A DNA stretch of 33,570 nucleotides, taken from assembly GCA_965652575.1 (NCBI GenBank), contig CBFGWQ010000022.1, forward strand, positions 1-33,570, given 5' to 3'. The position numbers were made by a program, and so were the translations under genes. Under the pieces are notes generated by a model. The model was not told where the DNA came from. It did no database searches and saw only the letters and a program-made list of their open reading frames with translations. Origin of the DNA: Arenibacter sp965652575 (GTDB lineage Bacteria > Bacteroidota > Bacteroidia > Flavobacteriales > Flavobacteriaceae). Shown piece by piece: positions 18,045 through 25,211 of this stretch (positions within the stretch are counted from its first letter, which is position 1; each line of letters opens with the position of its first letter).

Positions 18045-20885
18045 TCATACTTCCAACTCTTTTTTTAAAAATTTTGAAGTGTAACTCTTTTTATCAAGGG
18101 CTACTTCTTCCGGAGTACCTTCCGCAACTACCATACCACCATTGCGACCTCCTTCGTAACCAATATCGATGATATGGTCCACCATTTTTATGACGTCCAT
18201 ATTATGTTCAATGACAAGTACGGTATTTCCTTTGTTTACAAGCTTGTTAAGCACCTGCATCAATACCCTGATATCTTCAAAATGTAGTCCGGTGGTTGGC
18301 TCGTCCAAAATATAAAAGGTGTTCCCGGTATCCCTTTTGGATAGTTCAGTAGCCAACTTGATACGTTGCGCTTCCCCTCCGGATAAGGTGGTAGATTGCT
18401 GTCCCAAGGAAATGTATCCCAATCCTACATCCTGTATGGTTTTCAATTTTCGATAGATCTTGGGGATATTCCCAAAAAACTCCACAGCCTCGTTAATGGT
18501 CATTTCCAATACGTCGGCTATGGATTTGCCCTTATATCTTATCTCCAAGGTTTCCCTGTTAAAACGTTTTCCGTTACAGGTCTCACAATCCACATACACA
18601 TCGGGAAGGAAGTTCATTTCAATAACCCTGAGACCTCCTCCCTGACAAGTCTCACAACGCCCCCCTGCCACATTAAAACTAAAACGTCCGGGCTTATATC
18701 CCCTGATCGAGGCTTCCTGTGTCATTGCAAAAAGCGATCTGATTTCGCTGAATACCCCGGTGTAGGTAGCGGGATTGGATCGGGGCGTTCTTCCAATAGG
18801 GGACTGGTTGATATCTATGACCTTGTCCAAATGCTCCAGGCCCTTGATTTCCTTGTAGGGCATGGGTACCTTTACCCCGTTAAAATAATGGGCATTTAAA
18901 ATAGGGTACAGGGTTTCGTTGATCAAGGTAGATTTTCCACTGCCGGAAACCCCTGTAACCCCGATCATTTTTCCCAAAGGGAAACGTACCGAAACATTCT
19001 TAAGATTATTTCCTGTACAGCCGGATAATTCCAGGTTGTTCCCATTTCCTTCCCTACGCTTTTTGGGAACTACTATTTTTAATTTTCCGGAAATGTAATC
19101 GGCCGTTAGGGTATTGTGGTTTTTCAGCTCATCAGGTTTCCCTTCCGAGATTATTTCCCCGCCATGTTTGCCTGCTTTTGGGCCAATATCTATGACATGG
19201 TCTGCAAGTTCTATCATATCACGGTCATGTTCTACTACAATTACCGAATTACCAAGGTCCCTCAACGATTCCAATGACTTTATTAAACGCTCGTTATCCC
19301 TTTGGTGCAGACCAATACTGGGTTCGTCCAAAATATAAAGGACACCTACCAATTGCGACCCAATTTGGGTGGCCAACCTAATGCGCTGTGCCTCGCCCCC
19401 TGAGAGCGATTTACTACTTCTGTTCAAAGAGAGGTAATCCAGGCCAACGTCCAAGAGAAATTGGACCCTTGTTTTTATTTCCTTTATAATTTCTTCGGCA
19501 ATTTTAAATTGATTGCCCTCCAATTTTTTTTCCAGACCATTAAAGAAATCGGCCAATTCCGCAATATCCAAATTGGATAGATCGGCAATATTGTTGTTGT
19601 CTATTTTAAAATTCAGGGATTCTTTTTTTAACCTCGTGCCATCACAGCTTGGACATTTAATTTTGTCCATATATTCCTTGGCCCAACGTTTAATGGTAGT
19701 GGAGTTGGCCTCGTTGAACTGATTTTTTATAAAATTGGAGATGCCTTCGTAATCTATTTTGTAAACGCGTTTTACCCCCAATGTTTTTGAATCTACCTCA
19801 AAACTTTCCTTACCGCCATAGAGCAGTACTTGAACGGCCTCCTCGGGTATTTTTGAAATTGGGGCGGTAAGTTCAAAATTATATCGCTGTGCAATGGTCT
19901 CTATCTGTTTAAAGGCCCAGGAATTTTTATATTCGCCCAGGGGAGCTATACCACCACCTTTTATAGATAGGCTTTTGTTAGGGAAAATTTTGTTTTCATT
20001 AACCTCATAAATATGGCCAAGGCCATTGCAATCGGGGCACATGCCCTTTGGCGAATTAAAGGAAAAGGTATTGGGTTCGGGCGAAGGGTATGAAATTCCA
20101 GTGGTGGGACACATCAGGTCCCTACTGAAATATCGTGGCACTTCGGTTCCTTCTTCCAAAATCATCAATACATTTTCACCACTATACATGGCCGTATTGA
20201 TCGTTTCCGAAATGCGTTTGTCCAGTTCGGCACTCTCCTCGATCTTGAGCCGGTCAATAACAATTTCGATATCATGGGTCTTATAGCGGTCCACTTTCAT
20301 GCCTTTTACTATGTCCCTGATTTCACCATCTACCCTTACCTTAACGAAACCTTGCTTGGCAATCTGTTCGAACAGTTCCCTATAATGGCCTTTTCTGGAT
20401 TTTATGATAGGGGCCAGGATATTTATTTTCTTGCCCTTATAGGAAGATATGATCAATTCCATTATCTGTGCATCATCATAGCTGACCATCTTTTCCCCTG
20501 TATGGTAACTATAGGCATCGCCGGCCCTGGCAAATAAAAGTCTCAGGAAGTCATAGATCTCGGTAATGGTACCTACGGTAGACCTTGGGGATTTTGAAGT
20601 CGTCTTCTGCTCTATGGCAATTACCGGTGAAAGTCCATCTATCTTGTCCACATCCGGCCGCTCCAGACCGCCCAGAAACTGTCGGGCATAGGCCGAAAAA
20701 GTCTCGATATAGCGCCTTTGGCCTTCGGCATAAATGGTATCAAAGGCCAGGGATGATTTGCCACTTCCCGATAGTCCGGTAATGACCACCAGCTTTTCAC
20801 GGGGTATGGTGACATCTATATTCTTAAGGTTGTGCACTCTAGCGCCTTTAACCTCAATATTCTCTTCGTAATTGATCATTTTCAT
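18045..20885 (-). CDS. uvrA: excinuclease ABC subunit A
   Basis: A 946-residue DNA damage sensor of nucleotide excision repair. Two ABC ATPase halves are clear: Walker A GLSGSGKSSLAFDT near the N-terminus and GVSGSGKSTLINET in the second half, each with LSGGEAQRI signatures (LATQIGS and LATELSK). Cys-x2-Cys zinc sites are visible: CPDCNG with CPSCDG in the first half, and CETCQGG with CETCNGKRF in the second. Length and order are typical. The start may be Met1 or Met3. The divergent gene at 21000 encodes a Tudor-like protein. No SOS-type operator was recognised in the 114-base divergent gap. Confidence 0.97.
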   Translation of the reverse strand: MKMINYEENIEVKGARVHNLKNIDVTIPREKLVVITGLSGSGKSSLAFDTIYAEGQRRYIETFSAYARQFLGGLERPDVDKIDGLSPVIAIEQKTTSKSPRSTVGTITEIYDFLRLLFARAGDAYSYHTGEKMVSYDDAQIMELIISSYKGKKINILAPIIKSRKGHYRELFEQIAKQGFVKVRVDGEIRDIVKGMKVDRYKTHDIEIVIDRLKIEESAELDKRISETINTAMYSGENVLMILEEGTEVPRYFSRDLMCPTTGISYPSPEPNTFSFNSPKGMCPDCNGLGHIYEVNENKIFPNKSLSIKGGGIAPLGEYKNSWAFKQIETIAQRYNFELTAPISKIPEEAVQVLLYGGKESFEVDSKTLGVKRVYKIDYEGISNFIKNQFNEANSTTIKRWAKEYMDKIKCPSCDGTRLKKESLNFKIDNNNIADLSNLDIAELADFFNGLEKKLEGNQFKIAEEIIKEIKTRVQFLLDVGLDYLSLNRSSKSLSGGEAQRIRLATQIGSQLVGVLYILDEPSIGLHQRDNERLIKSLESLRDLGNSVIVVEHDRDMIELADHVIDIGPKAGKHGGEIISEGKPDELKNHNTLTADYISGKLKIVVPKKRREGNGNNLELSGCTGNNLKNVSVRFPLGKMIGVTGVSGSGKSTLINETLYPILNAHYFNGVKVPMPYKEIKGLEHLDKVIDINQSPIGRTPRSNPATYTGVFSEIRSLFAMTQEASIRGYKPGRFSFNVAGGRCETCQGGGLRVIEMNFLPDVYVDCETCNGKRFNRETLEIRYKGKSIADVLEMTINEAVEFFGNIPKIYRKLKTIQDVGLGYISLGQQSTTLSGGEAQRIKLATELSKRDTGNTFYILDEPTTGLHFEDIRVLMQVLNKLVNKGNTVLVIEHNMDVIKMVDHIIDIGYEGGRNGGMVVAEGTPEEVALDKKSYTSKFLKKELEV

Positions 20886-20999
20886 AGCAAGATGCGAAGT
20901 TACGACTTTGACTTCTAAAAATGAAGTAGGTAGTATTTAGTTTTTTGTAGATTAAATACATAACTATAAATTAGCGTTCTTAATTTAAAATATTTTCAA

Positions 21000-21527
21000 A
21001 TGCAGCTTTTAGGAATAGGTTCCCGAATTGATCACAGCGAATACGGAAAAGGGGTCGTTACCAATGTTACGTCCAAACATTATTGGGTTACTTTCATGGA
21101 CAATGGTTTGGAAACCATAGATTTGGACTCTGATTTTGAAGTTATAGAAGCTGTGGAGGACGAGGTGGATACCATAAGTTTTTCTGAAGTGGAGCAATCG
21201 TTGATCTCTATATTGAAACGCTGGAGCGATGCCAGTTCCATTACGCCGATTGCCGACAAATGGAAGGGAGGGAGCTTGGTTTTAAAACCTGGGGATGCCA
21301 ATCTATCCGAGAAAGAAATCCCGATGGATACCTTTTTTCACAAAATAGTCATGATCAGGGACCGGATTAGGGTTATGGAACAGAAAATAAACAGCAGTAA
21401 TAATTTGGATGATCAGGAAAAAGTGGACCTGCAACAATATATAACCCGGATGTATGGAAGCTTGACCACATTTAATGTGCTATTTAAAAATCAGAGCGAT
21501 AATTTTGTGGGGGAGAAAGCCAAGTAA
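21000..21527 (+). CDS. Tudor/KOW-like small protein, unknown role
   Basis: A 175-residue soluble protein I do not recognise as a named family. Residues ~5-50 (IGSRIDHSEYGKGVVTNV, then VTFMDNGLETIDL) have the pattern 'G-s-x-V-x-H-x-x-F/Y-G-x-G-x-V' and a beta-barrel rhythm. This is close to the C-terminal Tudor-like domain of the UvrD/PcrA helicase in this same window (SLVNHTRFGRGQVLKIEG). Residues ~60-175 look helical (SEVEQSLISILKRWSD, FFHKIVMIRDRIRVMEQKI, DLQQYITRMYGSLTTF) without metal or catalytic motifs. It is divergent from uvrA with a 114-base shared gap. A DNA-repair or RNA polymerase contact is a guess from the fold and the neighbour only. Confidence 0.75.
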   Translation: MQLLGIGSRIDHSEYGKGVVTNVTSKHYWVTFMDNGLETIDLDSDFEVIEAVEDEVDTISFSEVEQSLISILKRWSDASSITPIADKWKGGSLVLKPGDANLSEKEIPMDTFFHKIVMIRDRIRVMEQKINSSNNLDDQEKVDLQQYITRMYGSLTTFNVLFKNQSDNFVGEKAK

Positions 21528-21540
21528 TCCAACAGGAGAG

Positions 21541-21578
21541 GGCAGTTACAGTATTCAGTAGGCAATAGCAGTAGGCAG
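21541..21578. repeat. CTGCCTACTG-type degenerate intergenic repeat
   Basis: Read on the minus strand this holds CTGCCTACTGCTATTGCC and then TACTGAATACTGTAACTGCC, short units built on CTACTGCCTACTG. A related segment, CTGCTACTGCCTACT, lies at 9452-9466 in the opposite orientation. It marks the left edge of the accessory island. Confidence 0.45.
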
Positions 21579-21682
21579 GTTAAAAGTTAAAAGTTTGAGG
21601 TTTCTATTGATTTCTTAAGCTAACGAGTCTAATTATGTATAGGAAAATTAGACTAAATTTAACCGTTAATCAGAATTAGAAA

Positions 21683-22231
21683 ATGGAAATAATTGGAATG
21701 TTAATGTCAATTTTAGCTCTAGTATTTTCTATCTACACTCATTGGCAATTGAACCATCAAAATGGTCAGATAAAAATGACAAGACCAAATTTGATATGTT
21801 TCATCGGAGAAAACGGAAAAGATGAGCCTAAAATTGTTATTCGTGGATTGCTCTACTGTACATCGTCAAAGGGAAGCCATATTCAAAATTTATATCTTAA
21901 AATGTCAAAAGGAAATTCAGTTGTATTCTTCCCAATATAGGCTTATGGCGAAGGAAGCTTAGTCCGTGGCAGTGGTCTATATGTTGACAAATCAGGAATC
22001 TCAACTTATCACCATTTCTTGATAAAAAAGGACAGCATTGCTTTCAAATTTCAAACTGGGAATTATAAGATTCAAATATTTTCTGATACTGTTGAAAGGA
22101 AAAAAGACCAATTATCGATGGAAATTGAAATATCTCTAAATGACGCTCAAACTAAAAAGCTAAATAGTACTCGTGAAATTTGGTTCGATTGGAATGAACA
22201 GAAGAACAAATATTCGGAAAAGCCAAAATGA
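21683..22231 (+). pseudogene. single-pass membrane protein gene interrupted by one amber codon
   Basis: One reading frame of 182 codons is cut by a single in-frame TAG at 21938-21940. Before it are 85 codons opening with a membrane helix (MLMSILALVFSIYTHW) and a soluble part (RPNLICFIGENGKDEP). After the stop the same frame continues AYGEGSLVRGSGLYVDK and runs to ...NKYSEKPK before TGA at 22229-22231. A CAG-to-TAG change would explain it. The downstream half could only start at a TTG (22019). I do not recognise the family. Base composition is lower in GC than the core genes around it, like the neighbouring abi gene. Alternatives are a truncated but functional 85-residue membrane protein, or a sequencing error. 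Confidence 0.6.
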
Positions 22232-22242
22232 GTATACAACTA

Positions 22243-22297
22243 GTCGAGTAGGTAAAGGAGAGTCTCACCCCTAAACCTCTCTCAGAACCGTACGTGG
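22243..22297 (-). mobile_element. group II intron 3' end remnant (domain V 3' strand and domain VI)
   Basis: On the minus strand the sequence reads CCACGTACGGTTCTGAGAGAGG, then TTTAGGGGTGAGACTCTCC, then TTTACCTACTCGAC. CACGTACGGTTCT is the 3' half of a bacterial group II intron domain V. The rest folds as domain VI: GAG/CUC and AGGU/ACCU pairs leave an unpaired A in ACCUACUC, the usual branch point, and CUACUCGAC is a common intron 3' end. The 5' half of domain V (GAGCCGTATG...) is missing. In its place is the stop codon region of the abi gene, two bases away. No reverse transcriptase remains. This is therefore a broken intron end. Confidence 0.7.
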
Positions 22298-22299
22298 CT

Positions 22300-22950
22300 T
22301 TATATTCCTCTTTCTTTTATAGCAATTATTACCTCTGGTACTCGGTCAATTTTTTGAGCTATTTCAGGCAAGTCTTTGTTTATCCAACTCATTACTGTCA
22401 ATATTCTTGTATGTGTTTCCTCTAGTCTTTCTAAATTCCAAGATATTGGCTCGTGATGAAAAACTCTATTTCTAAAATCTCTTATTTTATTAATTGGGGC
22501 TGATACATTATTTCTTTGTCTTCTTTGTTTTTCCAAATAGGGAAAAGCCTTTCTCAAAGGTTTCCATAAAATTAGCTCATATTCTGCGTTAAATAATCTA
22601 ACCCAAAATCCTAGAGTGAGTTCTGCAATTACCTTATTTGCAGTTATTGTTTCATTTCGATTTGCTATATGTCTTTTTGCAGTATTTATACTTGATTTTA
22701 AATTCCTTAAACCGGGAACAGATTCTACCCGCAAATACCAATCATTTGTTCCAAAATATTCCGTTAATTCCCTATTTAAGCTATTTCTTAAGGCAACTTC
22801 AAACATTGACAGTACAGAATAAAAAGATTCGGATAATTCAATATTGGATTTATAGTGGGTTATTGCTTTCCGTTCATCATTTGGATAACGATTAAAATAA
22901 TTTTCCATCCTCTGTGTTGAGAAAACTTTTTCGTAAAAGTGTTTATCCAT
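22300..22950 (-). CDS. Abi_2 (AbiD/AbiF-like) abortive infection protein with HEPN RNase motif
   Basis: A 216-residue cytosolic protein of the Abi_2 family. Family landmarks are SFYSVLSMFEVALRNSLNREL (~43-62), TLGFWVRLFNAEY (112-124) and a C-terminal HEPN active-site motif RNRVFH (R160, H165; Rx4H) followed by HEP. HEPN toxins of this kind cleave RNA and stop growth on phage infection. It is transcribed leftward into the group II intron remnant, which begins just past its stop. Upstream lies a candidate small RNA on the opposite strand. Codon use is AT-rich compared with the core genes, which fits horizontal transfer. No exact TAnnTTTG box was seen for this gene in the ~400 bases upstream. 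The family call is firm; phage defence is inferred from the family. Confidence 0.88.
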   Translation of the reverse strand: MDKHFYEKVFSTQRMENYFNRYPNDERKAITHYKSNIELSESFYSVLSMFEVALRNSLNRELTEYFGTNDWYLRVESVPGLRNLKSSINTAKRHIANRNETITANKVIAELTLGFWVRLFNAEYELILWKPLRKAFPYLEKQRRQRNNVSAPINKIRDFRNRVFHHEPISWNLERLEETHTRILTVMSWINKDLPEIAQKIDRVPEVIIAIKERGI

Positions 22951-22961
22951 TATTTTTTTAT

Positions 22962-22969
22962 TATCTTTG
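22962..22969 (+). promoter_or_regulatory. -7 promoter box for a plus-strand small RNA
   Basis: TATCTTTG is an exact TAnnTTTG match, 12 bases outside the abi start codon and pointing away from it. No clear -33 TTG is visible. The expected transcript start is about 22976, directly before the hairpin that begins at 22981. Confidence 0.55.
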
Positions 22970-22975
22970 TACTAT

Positions 22976-23034
22976 ACTGTCCCGGTAGTTCCTCTCCTAG
23001 ATATTAGATGCTAGTGATGAATCCGGGTTTTTTT
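22976..23034 (+). ncRNA. candidate ~60-nt small RNA divergent from and antisense to the abi leader
   Basis: Downstream of the TATCTTTG box comes CCCGG (22981-22985), a 37-base apical part that may pair internally through CTAG (22997-23000) and CTAG (23011-23014), then CCGGG (23023-23027) and seven T (23028-23034). That is a promoter, a compact structured RNA and an intrinsic terminator in about 70 bases. No ORF fits inside. If abi is transcribed from beyond 23034, this RNA is complementary to its 5' leader. The layout resembles a toxin gene with an RNA antitoxin. The exact ends are inferred. Confidence 0.5.
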
Positions 23035-23368
23035 ATGCTCTCAAGTTACGCTTTTTCTCGTTGACGCGAGTGTTACATTCGTGACTACAAAACTTTCAAA
23101 GAAATTTAATTATCGGCTTTACAAAGTCTCCCGATTTAGAACTTCCTATAATCCTTTCACGTAAACTACCTCGGGTCAATCCCGATAGCTATCGGTACGG
23201 CAAAATACCTTTACGGCTCTGCCTCGAGGATAGTCGGTTTCAAAAAAAATTTAATGTTTTTTGTCCCTTTGAGTCGAGAAGTCATTTCACGGTTAACGTA
23301 ACATTGATTGGAAATGCTTAAGAACGAGCCAATAATTAGGAAAAGCAGATTCCTTTTCAACACCTTGG
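23035..23368. other. intergenic stretch of the accessory island
   Basis: This 334-base stretch lies between the small RNA and the end of the DUF4130 gene. No credible ORF is seen. It contains a short CTCG/CGAG hairpin near 23058-23071, the CCGATAGCTATCGG palindrome (23182-23195) and CCTCGAGG (23222-23229). The abi promoter should lie here or further left, but no exact consensus was found. Confidence 0.5.
23182..23195. repeat. CCGATAGCTATCGG palindrome
   Basis: A 14-base perfect core of the TCCCGATA family with a GC centre (AGCT). It matches the core of the 20-base copy at 25515-25534. Confidence 0.6.
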
Positions 23369-24094
23369 TTATACAGCCTCCTTTTCATTTACCATTGCCA
23401 TCCGGTGTTGCCCGGAATATGGCGTATGTGGGTGCAACTTATTGTTTATCAATTGTTTTATATTGGTATGGGCAAGGTTGCCCGTACTATCATAAGCCGA
23501 TAATTCCAAGGAAATAATTTCGACGGTATAACGGTTGTAATAAATGGCATACTTTCTTTTCCGGTCGTAGACCATAAACTCCCGACTATAAAATTTGGAC
23601 CTAAAATATTTGGAAATAAGTGGTAATACATCGAATCCGGGGGAAACAGTGGAAAAGAATACCTGGTCTTGTGATATTTCAAAATTGGCAATGGCCTCTA
23701 TTCTATGTTTTTCCCGAGCCACCATTCTGGAGTGTTGCTGAATTTTTAAAACGATTTCCGATATTCCTTCAATAGGATTTTCATCGGGATTGGCATACAT
23801 GGAACGGATGTACTGGTATAGAAGAAGTTCAATGCCTTTGCTCCCACTTAAAAAGGCAAAATAAATGGACTTAATGGCCGCATTGTTTTTGTTCTGTATA
23901 CTGTTCCAAACCCGCCTGGCCTTACCCATCTGTGTAAATACAGTTATCGCCTCCGAAAACAGTCCCTTTTGAAGCTCCTTATTTTTTTGGATATCCGCTA
24001 CTGGGATCCGCTCTTCAAAAGTTTTGAAAACCGTAGTTAAAAAACCATTGAAACTGCCGTCGTAAATTAAAATCTTGGGATTTTCCATAATCAT
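23369..24094 (-). CDS. DUF4130 / TIGR03915 putative DNA metabolism protein
   Basis: A 241-residue protein of the TIGR03915 (DUF4130) family, described as a probable DNA metabolism protein and often paired with a radical SAM partner (TIGR03916) or fused to a uracil-DNA glycosylase domain. Typical stretches are ILIYDGSFNGFLTTVF at the start, then YQYIRSMYANPDE, RMVAREKHRIEAIANFEI, DVLPLISKYFRSKF and WMVYDRKRKYAIYYN-like FMVYDRKRKYAIYYN. No radical SAM partner is in the window. Its start (ATGATTATGG at 24094) overlaps the stop codon of the 59-residue gene upstream (TGA at 24091-24093), so the two are translationally coupled. Control is probably by the S24 repressor across the divergent promoter. 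Confidence 0.88.
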   Translation of the reverse strand: MIMENPKILIYDGSFNGFLTTVFKTFEERIPVADIQKNKELQKGLFSEAITVFTQMGKARRVWNSIQNKNNAAIKSIYFAFLSGSKGIELLLYQYIRSMYANPDENPIEGISEIVLKIQQHSRMVAREKHRIEAIANFEISQDQVFFSTVSPGFDVLPLISKYFRSKFYSREFMVYDRKRKYAIYYNRYTVEIISLELSAYDSTGNLAHTNIKQLINNKLHPHTPYSGQHRMAMVNEKEAV

Positions 24095-24270
24095 TCAAAT
24101 AAACTGAGTTGTACACTTGATTCCTTTTTTAAACGCTTTCTTTTTGTTTTTGACAAATGAACTTTGGTCGGGCCATTCCCTTTCTTTGGATCAACCGAGA
24201 CAAAGTGATTGTCCTCCATCCCGGAAAACGCCAGACTACTTAATTTTTGATGCAGATCTTCCAAAGTCAT
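24091..24270 (-). CDS. 59-residue protein ending in a beta-clamp-binding-type motif (QLSLF)
   Basis: A small gene read directly from the sequence: ATG at 24270, TGA at 24093-24091. The protein opens MTLEDLHQKLSSLAFSGMED, has a middle part FVSVDPKKGNGPTKVHL, a strongly basic stretch KTKRKRLKKE and the end SSVQLSLFE. QLSLF is the canonical bacterial sliding-clamp-binding pentapeptide (QL[S/D]LF), here at the very C-terminus as in many clamp-binding proteins. The stop overlaps the start region of the DUF4130 gene, giving an operon. An exact TAnnTTTG box lies 24-31 bases upstream of its ATG. I do not recognise a family. It could be a stand-alone adaptor, or the remnant C-terminus of a larger repair protein. 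Confidence 0.72.
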   Translation of the reverse strand: MTLEDLHQKLSSLAFSGMEDNHFVSVDPKKGNGPTKVHLSKTKRKRLKKESSVQLSLFE

Positions 24271-24289
24271 TTCTTTAGTGTTTGTAATT

Positions 24290-24373
24290 ATTCCAAATAT
24301 ATGGATTAATTCCTAATTATGGAAATATTCCACTATTATTTTTGGATATATTCCAAAAACCGTATATTTGGAA
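24290..24373. promoter_or_regulatory. divergent promoter/operator region of the S24 repressor cassette
   Basis: TATATTTGGAA occurs once on each strand: minus 24301-24291 and plus 24363-24373. Each carries an exact -7 box TATATTTG. The plus promoter also has TTTG (24341-24344), 18 bases upstream. Between them lie TGGAA-ATA-TTCCA (24320-24332) and the 19-base palindrome TTTTGGA-TATAT-TCCAAAA (24340-24358), which covers the plus -33 element. The repeated TTCCAAA/TTTGGAA half-sites are natural operators for the repressor at 24444, predicting autoregulation and joint repression of both directions. Confidence 0.65.
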
Positions 24374-24443
24374 CAAATGGATACGGCCATTTTACTAAAT
24401 TGGGCCATACTAATACTGACTATATGAAATTAAAACCTGTGCT

Positions 24444-25211
24444 ATGAACGAGGATATGGAAATTGTGACCAAGCGTTTTACCGATTTACGACGGGATTTG
24501 GGATATACCCAATCCGAATTTGCCCACTTGATCGGTATTTCAAATACCACGGCGGACATTGAAAGGGGGCGCACCAAATTGTCGGGAAAGGTAGTGGCCG
24601 AATTGCTGAAACAATTTAAAATAAACCCACTTTGGTTATTTGGAGAAAGTTCACAAAAATATCTATCGGTCACCAATATCAGCGTTATTCCCAAAGTGGT
24701 TACGGTAAATTCATCCGAAAACGGGAATATGGTATTGGTGAACGCAAAAGCCGCGGCAGGATATCCCCAGAACATTCAGGACACCAGTTGGTACAAACAG
24801 CTGCCCGCCTTTGATATTCCCTTGCCAGAGTTCAGAAATGCCACATATAGGGGGTTCCAAATTGAAGGGGACAGTATGTTGCCCAATCTAAAGCCGGGGG
24901 AATGGGTATTGGCCAGGGCCATGGAAGGCCTAAAGGATATTAGTCCCAATAAAATTTACGTTGTGGTACTACAGGACGCCGTTTTGGTAAAGAAAATTGA
25001 AAAATCCCCCGATCCGGCCATAATTTCCTTAATATCAATAAATGAAAACTATCCTCCATACAGCGTTAAAACAGAGGATTTACAGGAACTTTGGCAAGTT
25101 GGCAGTAAAATAACCTTTGGTGTGGACGCCACCTCGGAGAAAGGATTGCTAAGGCAACTGCAGGAATCCATGGATGAACTTAAAAATCAATTGAAGAAGG
25201 CCAATAATTGA
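24444..25211 (+). CDS. LexA/CI-like HTH repressor with S24 self-cleaving domain
   Basis: A 255-residue repressor. An XRE/Cro-CI helix-turn-helix occupies ~residues 8-65 (YTQSEFAHLIGISNTTADIE). The peptidase S24 domain has an Ala-Gly cleavage bond (AAAGYP, A105-G106), the nucleophile Ser144 in EGDSM and the general-base Lys183 in AVLVKK. The 39-residue Ser-Lys spacing is like LexA. A C-terminal coiled tail (LRQLQESMDELKNQLKKANN) is extra. DNA damage (RecA filament) would trigger self-cleavage and relieve repression. It faces the 59-residue/DUF4130 operon across a shared operator region. It is an SOS-type regulator by domain content; the direct targets are inferred. Confidence 0.9.
   Translation: MNEDMEIVTKRFTDLRRDLGYTQSEFAHLIGISNTTADIERGRTKLSGKVVAELLKQFKINPLWLFGESSQKYLSVTNISVIPKVVTVNSSENGNMVLVNAKAAAGYPQNIQDTSWYKQLPAFDIPLPEFRNATYRGFQIEGDSMLPNLKPGEWVLARAMEGLKDISPNKIYVVVLQDAVLVKKIEKSPDPAIISLISINENYPPYSVKTEDLQELWQVGSKITFGVDATSEKGLLRQLQESMDELKNQLKKANN

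Noticed and set aside
18396..18899. 167-codon open frame antisense to uvrA
   Set aside because: It lies wholly inside the well-supported uvrA gene and has no domain signal; it is a frame shadow.
21627..21653. 8-bp hairpin GTCTAATT / AATTAGAC before the interrupted gene
   Set aside because: It is AT-rich, with an 11-base loop and no T-run; too weak to call a terminator or riboswitch.
23308..23517. 69-codon plus-strand frame over the end of the DUF4130 gene
   Set aside because: Half of it is antisense to DUF4130 and the rest is repeat-like gap; no promoter or family match.
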